64,000 nt of DNA from Microcoleus sp. CAWBG506. GTDB taxonomy: Bacteria > Cyanobacteriota > Cyanobacteriia > Cyanobacteriales > Microcoleaceae. A program made the translations under genes and the position numbers. The notes beneath the pieces are model-generated. The model made no database searches. It was not told the DNA's origin and saw nothing but the letters and a program-made list of their open reading frames with translations. Shown piece after piece: positions 40,677-50,222 of the stretch (its first letter is position 1; each line of letters opens with the position of its first letter). Location: the NCBI GenBank assembly GCA_020883125.1, contig JAHREW010000001.1, positions 35,599 to 99,598 of the forward strand. Reading direction: 5' to 3'.

Positions 40677-42555
40677 ATGGATAGTAGCGGAATTAAAATA
40701 TTGATGGTTGATGATCAACCGATTAATCTGCGTTTTTTATCTAATTTACTAAGCTCTCATGGCTATCAAGTTTACAGAGCTATTTCTGGACAACTAGCTT
40801 TGAATGCTGCAATTGCCTATGCTCCTGATTTGATTTTGTTGGATATCCGAATGCCAGAAATGGACGGATATGAAGTATGGGCTAAAAAATATACCAGAAA
40901 CAGCGCATATTCCGGTAATTTTTTTAAGCGTATTAGATGATATTAACGATAAAATAGAAGCTTTTAGAGTGGGGGGATTAGACTACATTACTAAACCTTT
41001 TCAAGGGGAAGAAATTTTAGCAAGAATCGAAACGCAAATAGATTTACAAAGACTGCAACAGCAATTAAAAAATCAAATTCTTCAACTGCAACAGTCGCAA
41101 TTATTGCTAGCAAGCGTCTTGAATAGTTCCCTAGACGGTGTGGTAGCTTTTTCTGCTGTTCGCAACAGTCAGGGAAATATTGTTGATTTCAAATGGATTT
41201 TGCTGAACCGGGCTGCGGAAAAAATGCTGAGTATGGTGTCCCAGGATTTAATAGGGAAGTATTTGTTAGAACAAATTCCTCAAGTCTGCAAAAATGGTCT
41301 ATTTGATGTGTATGTTTCTGTGGTAGAAACAGGAGAAACTGTAGAGCGAGAATTTTATTACGAACACGATCGCAAATTCAGTGCTTGGCTGCACATTGTG
41401 GCTGTCAAATTAAATGACGGTTTGGCTGTCACATTTCGGGATATTAGCGGACGAAAACGATCGGAAGCCGCCCTTAGAGCCAGCGAAGCTCGCTTTCTGG
41501 CCCTGACTCAAGTCTCCTCAGATATGATTACCCTGGCGGATGCAAATTGTCATGTCATCTATCAAAGTTCAGCCGTAGAAAGAGTTTTGGGCTATTCTCC
41601 AGCAGAATTTATGGGTAAAATGCCTTTGCAAGTGCTGCACCCTGATGATTTGGCTTCCCAAAAAGAGGCAATTGCTTGGATGCGAGCAAATCCGGGTATT
41701 TCTAAACTTATGGAATATCGGTTGCTGCACAAAAATGGTAATTGGGTATGGCTAGAGGGAGTTGCTACTAACTGGCTTGAGGATGCTGATATTGGTGCTT
41801 TTGTGGTACTCACCCGCGATATTAGCGAACGCAAACAAGCAGAAATAACTCTGACTCGCTATGATCGAGAATTAAGTCGCTCTAATGCAGAATTACAACA
41901 GTTTGCTTATATTGCTTCCCATGATTTGCAAGCACCTTTGGGAACGATTTCCGGTTACGCTAAGTTATTAGAAAGGCGCTGTCAAGACAAATTTGATGCT
42001 CAAACTTATAAATTTATTAGTAATATAATTAGTTCGTGTATAAGAATGCAGGACTTGATTGATGATTTACTGGAATATTCACGAGTTGGCAGAAGCCAGA
42101 AACCTTTTGCATTGACTGATTGCAATTTAGTGTTTGAGGAGGCTTGTGCTAATTTGCAGTGGGCTATTCGTAAGAATCAAGCTATTGTTAGTAAGGCGAA
42201 TTTGCCGTTGGTTATGGCTGATAGTTCTCGATTAGTGCAACTATTTCAGAATTTAATTGGCAATGCTATTAAGTACCGCGGGGGCGATCGACCGATGGTC
42301 CACGTAAGTGTTTCCCGACAGGGGGATAACTGGCTGTTTTCTGTAGAGGACAACGGTATTGGTATTGCAGAACAGTATCAGGAGAGTATTTTTCAGATTT
42401 TTCAGCGCTTGCATACTGAAAAAAAATGTTCGGGAACTGGTATTGGTTTAGCGATTTGTAAAAAAATTGTCGATCGCCACGGCGGTTGTATTTGGGTGCA
42501 ATCAGCACCCAATGGAGGAGCGATTTTTTATTTTTGTCTTCCTGTAGGGGAGTGA
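40677..42555 (+). pseudogene. REC-PAS-PAS-histidine kinase split by a frameshift inside the REC domain (ORFs 40677..40940 and 40870..42555)
   Basis: Frame 1 gives ILMVDDQPINLRFL...LILLDIRMPEMDGYEVW; the +1 frame resumes at LKNIPETAHIPVIFLSVLDDINDKIEAFRVGGLDYITKPFQGEE. Together they make one REC domain. Confidence 0.82.
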
Positions 42556-42777
42556 AGCTATAAGCTATAAGCTGCTGGGGTTTTGCTCCGGTGAAAAATC
42601 CGGATGGAGGAAGCAACAGAAAGGAAAAAGTAATTGCTTTAGTGATTTTGGGAAAATATTTGTATTTACTTTACATAATTGTGAGAAAAATGTAGCATAT
42701 TTACTGATGACAAAAAACAAATAAATAGCTCATAATCAATTTATTAACTCAAATCTTGTAAAAGTTAAACATCCGCG

Positions 42778-43104
42778 GTGCACGGCATAATTTTCAATTT
42801 ATTTCAACTGTATCGAGAGTATCTGACTTTCCCCTACAGTAATTTAGACTATATTTCGGGGGCAAGCCTTGGCGATAGTTCTATTTGTGTGGGTTGTGCA
42901 GTTCTTAAAGAAATGCTAAGTGAAACAAGTATTAATGACAACGGTTTGCCTGCAAGGCAAATAAAAGAATTTTTGCTATACAAACTCAGCCCGGTTGGTC
43001 AAACCAGCAAAATTATGGCAACAGATGTTGACATATCCTTGGATGTTTGTTCAATTTATACCAGGTCAGAATATTCGTTGCTAGTGAGTCAAAGCAGTGA
43101 ATAA
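42778..43104 (+). CDS. Hypothetical protein (GTG start, weak)
   Basis: 108-aa ORF between signalling genes. No recognised family. Confidence 0.25.
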   Translation: MHGIIFNLFQLYREYLTFPYSNLDYISGASLGDSSICVGCAVLKEMLSETSINDNGLPARQIKEFLLYKLSPVGQTSKIMATDVDISLDVCSIYTRSEYSLLVSQSSE

Positions 43105-43552
43105 TCAAAACAAAACCTTCACTATTTTAATGGCTAATGATGACGAAGATACCCGCTTTTTCGTGCAGGAATCACTCCGAGAGATTCCCATAGCAATTAG
43201 AATCGAATTTGTGGAAAATGGGGAACAGGTGCTAGACTATTTGTACTGTCGCGACTCCTATGCCGAGGCGAGCAATTGGCGCTTCCCCGACCTGATACTT
43301 TTAGATCTGAATATGCCGAGGCTTGACGGGCCAGAAGCACTAACTTTGATTAGATCGGACCCAGACTTGCAACAGATTCCGGTAGTGATACTGACTACAT
43401 CGCAAAGCAGCGGAGATATTTTGCTTTGTTACCGCTTGGGTGCGAATTCTTTCATATCCAAACCAGTGACTTTTGAAGGATTGGTTGAAGTAATGCAGAC
43501 TTTGTGTCAGTATTGGTTTGAAATCGTTTCGCTCCCGTCGGAGGCTCTATAA
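43097..43552 (+). CDS. Response regulator, Rcp1-like single REC domain
   Basis: ILMANDDEDTRFFVQESL...PDLILLDLNMPRLDGPEAL...VVILTTSQSSGDILLCYRLGANSFISKPV. Confidence 0.9.
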   Translation: MNNQNKTFTILMANDDEDTRFFVQESLREIPIAIRIEFVENGEQVLDYLYCRDSYAEASNWRFPDLILLDLNMPRLDGPEALTLIRSDPDLQQIPVVILTTSQSSGDILLCYRLGANSFISKPVTFEGLVEVMQTLCQYWFEIVSLPSEAL

Positions 43553-43738
43553 GCTAAGTTGTAGGGGGCAAGGATTGGAGGAATTAATCTCTGAGTAAAA
43601 CCCAAAGTTTTCTGCCCCAATGCAATCTTCCCTAGGGGGGTTTCCCAAAATGAGATGGTCTCCGTTGCTAGTGGCTATATCGGCTATTAGTTAAAAGTTC
43701 TCAATAGTTGTTGTCAACCCGCTCGAATTGCTATAGTT

Positions 43739-45457
43739 GTGTTAACGTCTAACCACTTGATAAAAGTTTTGTTGGTGGAGGATAACCTCGCAGATGCGAC
43801 TCTGATTGAAGACCTTTTAGGGTCGTTCAGTGACGCTACATTTCTGCTTGAAATTGTTAAGTCTATGGAGGAGGGAATACAATGTCTGCAAGGAGCAGAG
43901 TTTGATGCCATACTATTAGATTTTTCCGTGGAAGATAGTTTGGAGGAAAGCGATCCGATCGCGACGCTGAAAGCCCGATCGCCCACAGTGCCAATTGTGG
44001 TACTAACAGATATGAATGATGAACATACGGCACTGTCAGTATTGCGATCGGGCGCTCAAGATTGTTTGGTGAAGGGCAGATTTCATAGAACTCTTCTGGT
44101 GCGGGCAATCCACTATGCGATCGAACGGCAACGCATAGAGGAACAATTGCGACAACAAGCTCAAAGAGAGCGGCTTTTGGCTAAAACGATCGAAAATATC
44201 CGATCGTCCATTGATGCTACAAGTATTCTCCACAGTACCGTGGCAGAAGTACGTCAATTTCTGAAAACAGACCGGGTTTTAATTTATCGCTGTCACAATT
44301 CTGCGACAAAACTCGACAGCGAAGAGCAAAAATGCGAGATTGTCGCAGGTGATGGATTGCCACAAGGTTATATTGAAAACCCAAATATTTGTTCTGCTTT
44401 GGCGGTATCTTGTCTGTTGTTGGCGGAGTCTCAGTCGGTACAAGCAATATCAGATGTCAGGGAGACGGAATTGACTGGTAGTTGTAAAAAAATGCTCGCT
44501 GATTGTGAAATTGCAGCAGTTTTAAGTGTTCCAATCTGGCAATCTGAAGGCAAGGAAGCGACAAATAAAATATCTTCAGACTCTAGGTGGGAAGAAGAAC
44601 AAGATGAGGATTATTCCGAAGATTTAATGACGCTGCTGTGTGGTGGGACACCGCAGATAATTCTCAAAAATGAATCTGACTCTGGCGCAGAAAATAAAAA
44701 TTATTTGTGGGGAATGCTGACAGCATACAATTGTACTGGAGCTAGGCAGTGGCAGGCATGGGAAATAGAATTTTTAACACATTTGGCAAATCAAGTGGCG
44801 ATCGCGATCGAACAATCTGAACTTTACCGCAAGTTAGCAATTGCCAACCAAAAATTGCAGCAACTGGCAACTACAGACGCACTGACACGGATTGCTAACC
44901 GCCGCCAGTTCGATCGAATTTTGAGGTTAGAGTGGCGTAGGCTAGCAAGAGAGGAATTGCCCATCTCTTTGATCCTGCTTGACATCGACTTTTTTAAATA
45001 TTACAACGACTTTTATGGGCATCTTGCCGGCGATGACTGCTTGTATCAAGTGGCTGGGGCGATCGCCTCTGCTGTCAAGCGGGCTGGAGATTTGTCAGCC
45101 CGTTATGGTGGTGAAGAATTTGCCGTACTACTTCCCAACACTGAAGCCGAGGGGGCCAACGTTGTCGCCCGGACAATTTGCGATCGCCTCGGTGCCCTAA
45201 AACTCCCCCACGCGCGATCGGAAATCGATCCCTACGTTACCCTCAGTTGTGGGATTGCTACCACGATTCCTTCTCCAGATCAATCTCCCGACAGCCTAAT
45301 TCACAGTGCTGACAGAGCTCTCTATCAAGCTAAAAGTGAAGGCAAAAATCGCATTTGTCACGCCAGCAGCAACCCTCACTCATCGGCTAACAAACCCCCA
45401 GATTTATCCCTAGAGTCGGTTTCTTCAATCTCAAATCTCAAATCTCAAATCCCTTGA
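43739..45457 (+). CDS. Diguanylate cyclase: REC - GAF - GGDEF
   Basis: REC FDAILLDFS; active site ARYGGEEFAVLLPN with a RAGD (RxxD) I-site five residues upstream. GTG start. Confidence 0.92.
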   Translation: MLTSNHLIKVLLVEDNLADATLIEDLLGSFSDATFLLEIVKSMEEGIQCLQGAEFDAILLDFSVEDSLEESDPIATLKARSPTVPIVVLTDMNDEHTALSVLRSGAQDCLVKGRFHRTLLVRAIHYAIERQRIEEQLRQQAQRERLLAKTIENIRSSIDATSILHSTVAEVRQFLKTDRVLIYRCHNSATKLDSEEQKCEIVAGDGLPQGYIENPNICSALAVSCLLLAESQSVQAISDVRETELTGSCKKMLADCEIAAVLSVPIWQSEGKEATNKISSDSRWEEEQDEDYSEDLMTLLCGGTPQIILKNESDSGAENKNYLWGMLTAYNCTGARQWQAWEIEFLTHLANQVAIAIEQSELYRKLAIANQKLQQLATTDALTRIANRRQFDRILRLEWRRLAREELPISLILLDIDFFKYYNDFYGHLAGDDCLYQVAGAIASAVKRAGDLSARYGGEEFAVLLPNTEAEGANVVARTICDRLGALKLPHARSEIDPYVTLSCGIATTIPSPDQSPDSLIHSADRALYQAKSEGKNRICHASSNPHSSANKPPDLSLESVSSISNLKSQIP

Positions 45458-45481
45458 CTCTCATCAATCTAAAATCTGAAA

Positions 45482-47956
45482 TCACAAATCTAAAATCCCT
45501 TGACGGATCGGTATTTCGATCGCAAATTCTGTCCCCACCCCTAACTGAGAATTGCATTCCAAAGTTCCGTGATGTTTTTCAACTACGATTTCATAACTAA
45601 TAGCCAATCCCAATCCCGTACCTTTTCCCACAGGTTTGGTAGTAAAAAAAGGATCGAACAACCGCTGCTTTACTGATTCTGGAATGCCAGTACCGCTATC
45701 GGCAAACGTAATTCTCACCCGCTCCTCATCCACAACTTCTGTGTGAATCTTAATTGTATAAACAGAAGATTTATCCTCGGCAGATTCAAGTTCTTTAGCC
45801 TTTTCTTCCAAAGCATCAATCGCATTGCTCAATAAGTTCATAAACACCTGATTTAATTGACCAGAGTAACATTCCACCAGGGGTAAATCGCCGTACTCTT
45901 TAATTAGCGAAATAGTAGCTTGTTCCCGTTTCTGCTTCAAACGGTGAGCCAAAATCATCAAAGTGCTATCAATGCCTGCATGAATATTAACCGCCTTAAA
46001 TTCGGCTTCGTCAAGGCGAGAAAAAGTCCGTAAAGATTTAACAATTTCCTGAATTCTTTCTGCTCCAACTTCCATTGAATCCAACAGCTTCGGTAAATCT
46101 TCTCGGATAAAATCTAATTCGCATTCTTCAAGTTCTGCCTCAATTTCTGCCGTAGGTTTAGGGTATGCTGCACGGTAAAGTTCCAGAATTTTTAACAAAT
46201 CTTTGGTATAATCTTTGGCATAGGTAATATTTCCAAAGATAAAACTGACAGGATTATTGATTTCGTGGGCGACGCCAGCAACCAATTGACCCAAGGAAGA
46301 CATTTTTTCACTTTGGACGAGCTGCGCTTGGGTATTACCCAGAGTGTTAAAAGCCAATTCTAATTCCACTGCTTGTTCTCTGAGTCTAGCTTCGGATTCT
46401 CGCAGTGCTATTTCTGCTGCTGTGCGCTCGGTAACATCGACGCCAATTCCCCAAAAATCCCAGCCTGGAACCGAAAATTCAGCGGAAATATTAGACCAAG
46501 CAATTGTTTTTACACTCCCGTCAGCAGCCTGTATTTCTAATTCTAAATCACGAAAATTATGTTCAAGTTTGACAATTTCTTTAAAGACTTTTTGGCGGTA
46601 TTGAAAATCTGGTATTAGTAGTTGTATCGCTTGCTGATTGGCGACCATTTCTGAGGTATTGTAACCCAAAACTTGTTCGCATTCTCGGTTCCAGACTATG
46701 ATATTGCGTTCGGCATCAACAGCGCTGAGCATTACTGGCATATTTTCGAGAATTAAGCGTAGTCTTGCTTCACTTTCCCTGAGAGCTTCTTCAACTCGCG
46801 CCCTCTCCGTGATGTCCACAGAAACAGCAATTAATCCTAGAATTTCTCCTTTTTCATCGAAGATTGGGGTGCCACGAGTTTCGTAAATGTGACCAGAGAA
46901 TTCAGCCGACCAAATTTTTTCTTCGCCAGCCAAAACGAAATTAATATTTTCGATAATTTGGGGGTACTTTTCGTACAGTCCGTACACCGATAAGCCAACT
47001 ACTTGTGCTGGAACTAATCCTAAAGGTTCTAACGCTTTTCCTTCGGAAAGTGTAAAGATGCCTCGGCGGTCAATGCAAGACAAAATTATGGGTGCATTGT
47101 TGACAACGGCACGGAGGCGTTTTTGACTCATTTGCAGTGCTAATTCTGCTTGTTTGCGATCGGTAATATCGAGGGCAGCTCCGAATAATTTGATGACTTC
47201 CCCTTGATGGTTTTGGACAATTTGTCCCCAACCGATTAGATATCTCATTTCTCCGTTTAAACGATAAATGCGGTGGTCAATTTCGTAGGGTTGGCGGTGG
47301 GTGATGGCATCATTTATAGTTTGTTGAAAGCGTTCTCTATCGTTAGGATGAATTTGTTGCACCAGTTCAGGATAACTTGGTGTTGGTGCGTTTATTTCTA
47401 GAGCGTAAATTCTTTTTAATTCATCTGACCAAGTAACTTCGCCAGTAGTGAGGTCGAATTCCCAGTTGCCGATATGGGCAACTTTTTGAGTTTCTTCTAG
47501 TTTTTGCTGGTATTCTAAGAGTTCGTCAGTGGCTTTTTTTTGTCCGCTAATATCCGTCGCCGTACCTATAAATCCTTGAAATTTACCTGCTGGTGTCAAC
47601 TTAGGAACTACTGTTTCTTCAATCCACCGATATTCGCCGTCGGCTCTTTTTAGGCGGTATTGTCTCTGGAACTTGCTAGGGGAATTCCAAGCAGTTGCAT
47701 ACATTTGTTCCCAGCTATCTAAATCTTCGGGGTGGATGTTTTGCGTCCATCCGCTGGCTGAAATTTGTTCCTGACTAAGCCCTGTAAATTCTGTCCACTG
47801 AGAATTAAAGTAATGACAATTGCTATCTGCATCTGCTATCCACAGCATGGTTGGTACTAGATCTGCCCAGTCGCGCCAAGAATTTTCGCCGACATCTGAA
47901 AAATTGGCGATCGGGGCTTGTTTGGGTAGTTTAGCTTCCCTGGGAGAACCAGTCAT
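45482..47956 (-). CDS. Multi-PAS sensor histidine kinase
   Basis: Several PAS/PAC motifs (FTGLSQEQISASGW, GTATDISGQKKA) and H-box MSSLGQLVAGVAHEINNPVSFIFGNI; HATPase [34 protein letters not shown]. Confidence 0.93.
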   Translation of the reverse strand: MTGSPREAKLPKQAPIANFSDVGENSWRDWADLVPTMLWIADADSNCHYFNSQWTEFTGLSQEQISASGWTQNIHPEDLDSWEQMYATAWNSPSKFQRQYRLKRADGEYRWIEETVVPKLTPAGKFQGFIGTATDISGQKKATDELLEYQQKLEETQKVAHIGNWEFDLTTGEVTWSDELKRIYALEINAPTPSYPELVQQIHPNDRERFQQTINDAITHRQPYEIDHRIYRLNGEMRYLIGWGQIVQNHQGEVIKLFGAALDITDRKQAELALQMSQKRLRAVVNNAPIILSCIDRRGIFTLSEGKALEPLGLVPAQVVGLSVYGLYEKYPQIIENINFVLAGEEKIWSAEFSGHIYETRGTPIFDEKGEILGLIAVSVDITERARVEEALRESEARLRLILENMPVMLSAVDAERNIIVWNRECEQVLGYNTSEMVANQQAIQLLIPDFQYRQKVFKEIVKLEHNFRDLELEIQAADGSVKTIAWSNISAEFSVPGWDFWGIGVDVTERTAAEIALRESEARLREQAVELELAFNTLGNTQAQLVQSEKMSSLGQLVAGVAHEINNPVSFIFGNITYAKDYTKDLLKILELYRAAYPKPTAEIEAELEECELDFIREDLPKLLDSMEVGAERIQEIVKSLRTFSRLDEAEFKAVNIHAGIDSTLMILAHRLKQKREQATISLIKEYGDLPLVECYSGQLNQVFMNLLSNAIDALEEKAKELESAEDKSSVYTIKIHTEVVDEERVRITFADSGTGIPESVKQRLFDPFFTTKPVGKGTGLGLAISYEIVVEKHHGTLECNSQLGVGTEFAIEIPIRQGILDL

Positions 47957-48066
47957 AACTTGACAAGGGGTAAGTTGACATTTGCTGTTTTTATTGTGAC
48001 ACTGAGATGCAATTTCATGTAAAAAATCATCGGCTTTTCATAATCAATATATCAATCCAAACTCGT

Positions 48067-48572
48067 CTAGGTTAAATTTTGCTGGACTGGAATTTCTAGC
48101 AAAAACTCCGAACCCTCTCCCACGGTGGAAGTACAGCTCAATTTGCCACCATGTCGATCGACTATAATTGAATGAGAAATCGATAGCCCCAAACCAGTCC
48201 CCCTACCCACAGGTTTAGTGGTGAAAAATGGGTCAAACAGCCTAGACCTAACAGATTCTGGTATCCCCCCTCCATTGTCAGCAATTGATACCGCTACGAA
48301 GCCCCCAGCAGTCAAATAAGTGCGAATAGTGATGGTGCTTGGAGGTCGATCGCACTCCTGCATGGTCTCCTGGTTATCCCGTTCTTCCAAAGCATCGATC
48401 GCATTAATCAGAATATTCATAAATACCTGATTTAACAGACCAGGAAAACATTCCACATTTTGCAGTTCTTGGTAATCTTTAATTACCTTAATTCCCGCAG
48501 AGTTGCTGTGAGATTTCAGGCGATTGGGAATATTTATACTATAATTTTGCAGATTTAAGAAAGCATCGAAGC
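48067..48572 (-). pseudogene. Truncated histidine kinase (C-terminal HATPase remnant)
   Basis: 129-aa ORF with ECFPGLLNQVFMNILINAIDALEE...[32 protein letters not shown]. The open frame upstream (RFDAFLNLQNYSINIPNRLKSHSNSAGIKVIKDYQELQNVE) resembles the pre-N-box region of the adjacent kinase, then stops at repeat DNA. Confidence 0.8.
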
Positions 48573-48627
48573 GTTATGGGCATTGGGCCTAAGAGCTATG
48601 ATTGTTTAGGGGATGACTTCTCCCTTC

Positions 48628-48735
48628 TTATATCAATTCCGGTTGTATCGGAATGATTTAACCGCGAAGGCGCCAAGGACGCGAAGGAAGAGAAGAGAGA
48701 GTTTAATACAGGACGATGAAGAGAGGATTTTATAT
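48628..48735. repeat. MITE-like dispersed repeat (copy B)
   Basis: TATATCAATTCCGGTTGTATCGGAATGATTTAACCGCGAAGGCGCCAAGGACGCGAAGGAAGAGAAGAGAGAGTTTAATA..., near-identical over most of its length to 60120-60230. Confidence 0.8.
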
Positions 48736-48806
48736 TAGACATCTCCCAAAAAGCGAGTCTTGAACAGGCATCCTGCCTGTTCCACAATAATTATGGGAGA
48801 TGTCTA
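48736..48806. repeat. Nested inverted-repeat element
   Basis: Outer arms TAGACATCTCCCA / TGGGAGATGTCTA (13 bp, perfect); inner palindrome GAACAGGCA-TCC-TGCCTGTTC. Confidence 0.92.
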
Positions 48807-48906
48807 TTACTTCCCCCCAAGGGGGGGGGTAGGGGGGGTTCTTCTTCCTTCTTACTTCCCCCCTTGGGGGGGTTTTCTTCCTTGTTGCTTCTGCCTCCTT
48901 CTGCCT

Positions 48907-50118
48907 TCAATCTTGCTGCCGTTTTGGCAACACAACTGCAAATATGCTACCCTTGCCGAGATTACTGCTAATAGCAATCTCGCCCTTAAAAGGTTTGAGC
49001 AGTTCAATACAAGTATAAAGTCCCAAGCCTGTTCCTGTTGGTTCACCCTCTTTTTGTTCCTCGCCTTTAGCTGGTTTTGATGTGTAAAAAGGATCGAATA
49101 TTTTTGAAAAATCTTCTGGTGCTATCCCGCATCCCGTATCCGCAATCTCCAGATAAATTTTCGATTCATCTTGTCGAGTCACAATAGTCAGTTCTCGATT
49201 TTTTTTATCCCACATAGCATCCATGGCATTATTTATTAAGTTATAAAAAACTTGAGAAATATAGGAATAAATTAATGGGATATTTGGCACTTGATCGTCA
49301 TAAAAATATTTTTTCTTTATTTTATTTTTAAAATACAGATTCCCTTCCAATAGCTGAATTTCTCGCTGCACTAATTCGTTTATATTCACAGGCTGCAAAT
49401 CTTGCTCTTGCTCTTTTCTGCTTTTCACCATCAGAGTGTCCATAATCTGATTGACTTTTGTGATGGCTTGTAAAATATACTTAGTGTAACTAAAAAAGGA
49501 ATAGTCGTTAATTTTTGTTGCTTTTGTTTCAATGAGATCCACGCTAGTCTGCATCACTTGCAGCGGACTTTTCAGGTTGTGTACCATGCCCTGAGTTAAG
49601 CGACCGATGATGGCTGTTTTTTCCTGGTCGATGAGTTGCTTACTTTTTTGTTCGACAAGTCTTTCCAGATTTTGGTTGAGGTGAGCAAGCTCTACATTTT
49701 TCTCTTCGAGTTTTTTTTGTAAACTACGAATAGTCAAGTGAGTTTCAATTCGGCTCAATACTTCTTCGTGCTGGAACGGCTTAGTGATGTAATCAACTGC
49801 TCCTGTTTGAAAGCCTTTTACTTTGTCAAGGGTATCGGAAAGGGCGCTCATAAATATGATGGGAATGTCTTGCGTCGGCGGGTCTGCTTTCAAGCGACGG
49901 CAAGTTTCAAACCCGTCAATTCCAGGCATCATGATATCTAAAAGAATCAAGTCTGGATGGATATATTCAATTTGCTCGATCGCACTTTCGCCGTCCTGGG
50001 CTACTAATACCTTAAACCCATAATTTCTCAACAACTCGAAAAGTACATCCAGATTGGTCTGGTTGTCATCGACAATTAATATAATGCTTCTTTCGGAATT
50101 TTTATCTTTCATATTCAA
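48907..50118 (-). CDS. REC - histidine kinase protein
   Basis: ILIVDDNQTNLDVLFELLRNYGFKVL...PDLILLDIMMPGIDGFETC; TQGMVHNLKSPLQVMQTSVDLI; HATPase IADTGCGIAPEDFSKIFDPFYTSKPAKGEE. Confidence 0.92.
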   Translation of the reverse strand: MNMKDKNSERSIILIVDDNQTNLDVLFELLRNYGFKVLVAQDGESAIEQIEYIHPDLILLDIMMPGIDGFETCRRLKADPPTQDIPIIFMSALSDTLDKVKGFQTGAVDYITKPFQHEEVLSRIETHLTIRSLQKKLEEKNVELAHLNQNLERLVEQKSKQLIDQEKTAIIGRLTQGMVHNLKSPLQVMQTSVDLIETKATKINDYSFFSYTKYILQAITKVNQIMDTLMVKSRKEQEQDLQPVNINELVQREIQLLEGNLYFKNKIKKKYFYDDQVPNIPLIYSYISQVFYNLINNAMDAMWDKKNRELTIVTRQDESKIYLEIADTGCGIAPEDFSKIFDPFYTSKPAKGEEQKEGEPTGTGLGLYTCIELLKPFKGEIAISSNLGKGSIFAVVLPKRQQD

Positions 50119-50222
50119 GGAAAAAAATCAAGTTGAATAGTATAGTTGTGAATTTTGACTTGTGAAGTGTGACTTGTGAATTAAAATCCCAGTCGAATGA
50201 TTTTGATTTGATCGCTTTAATC

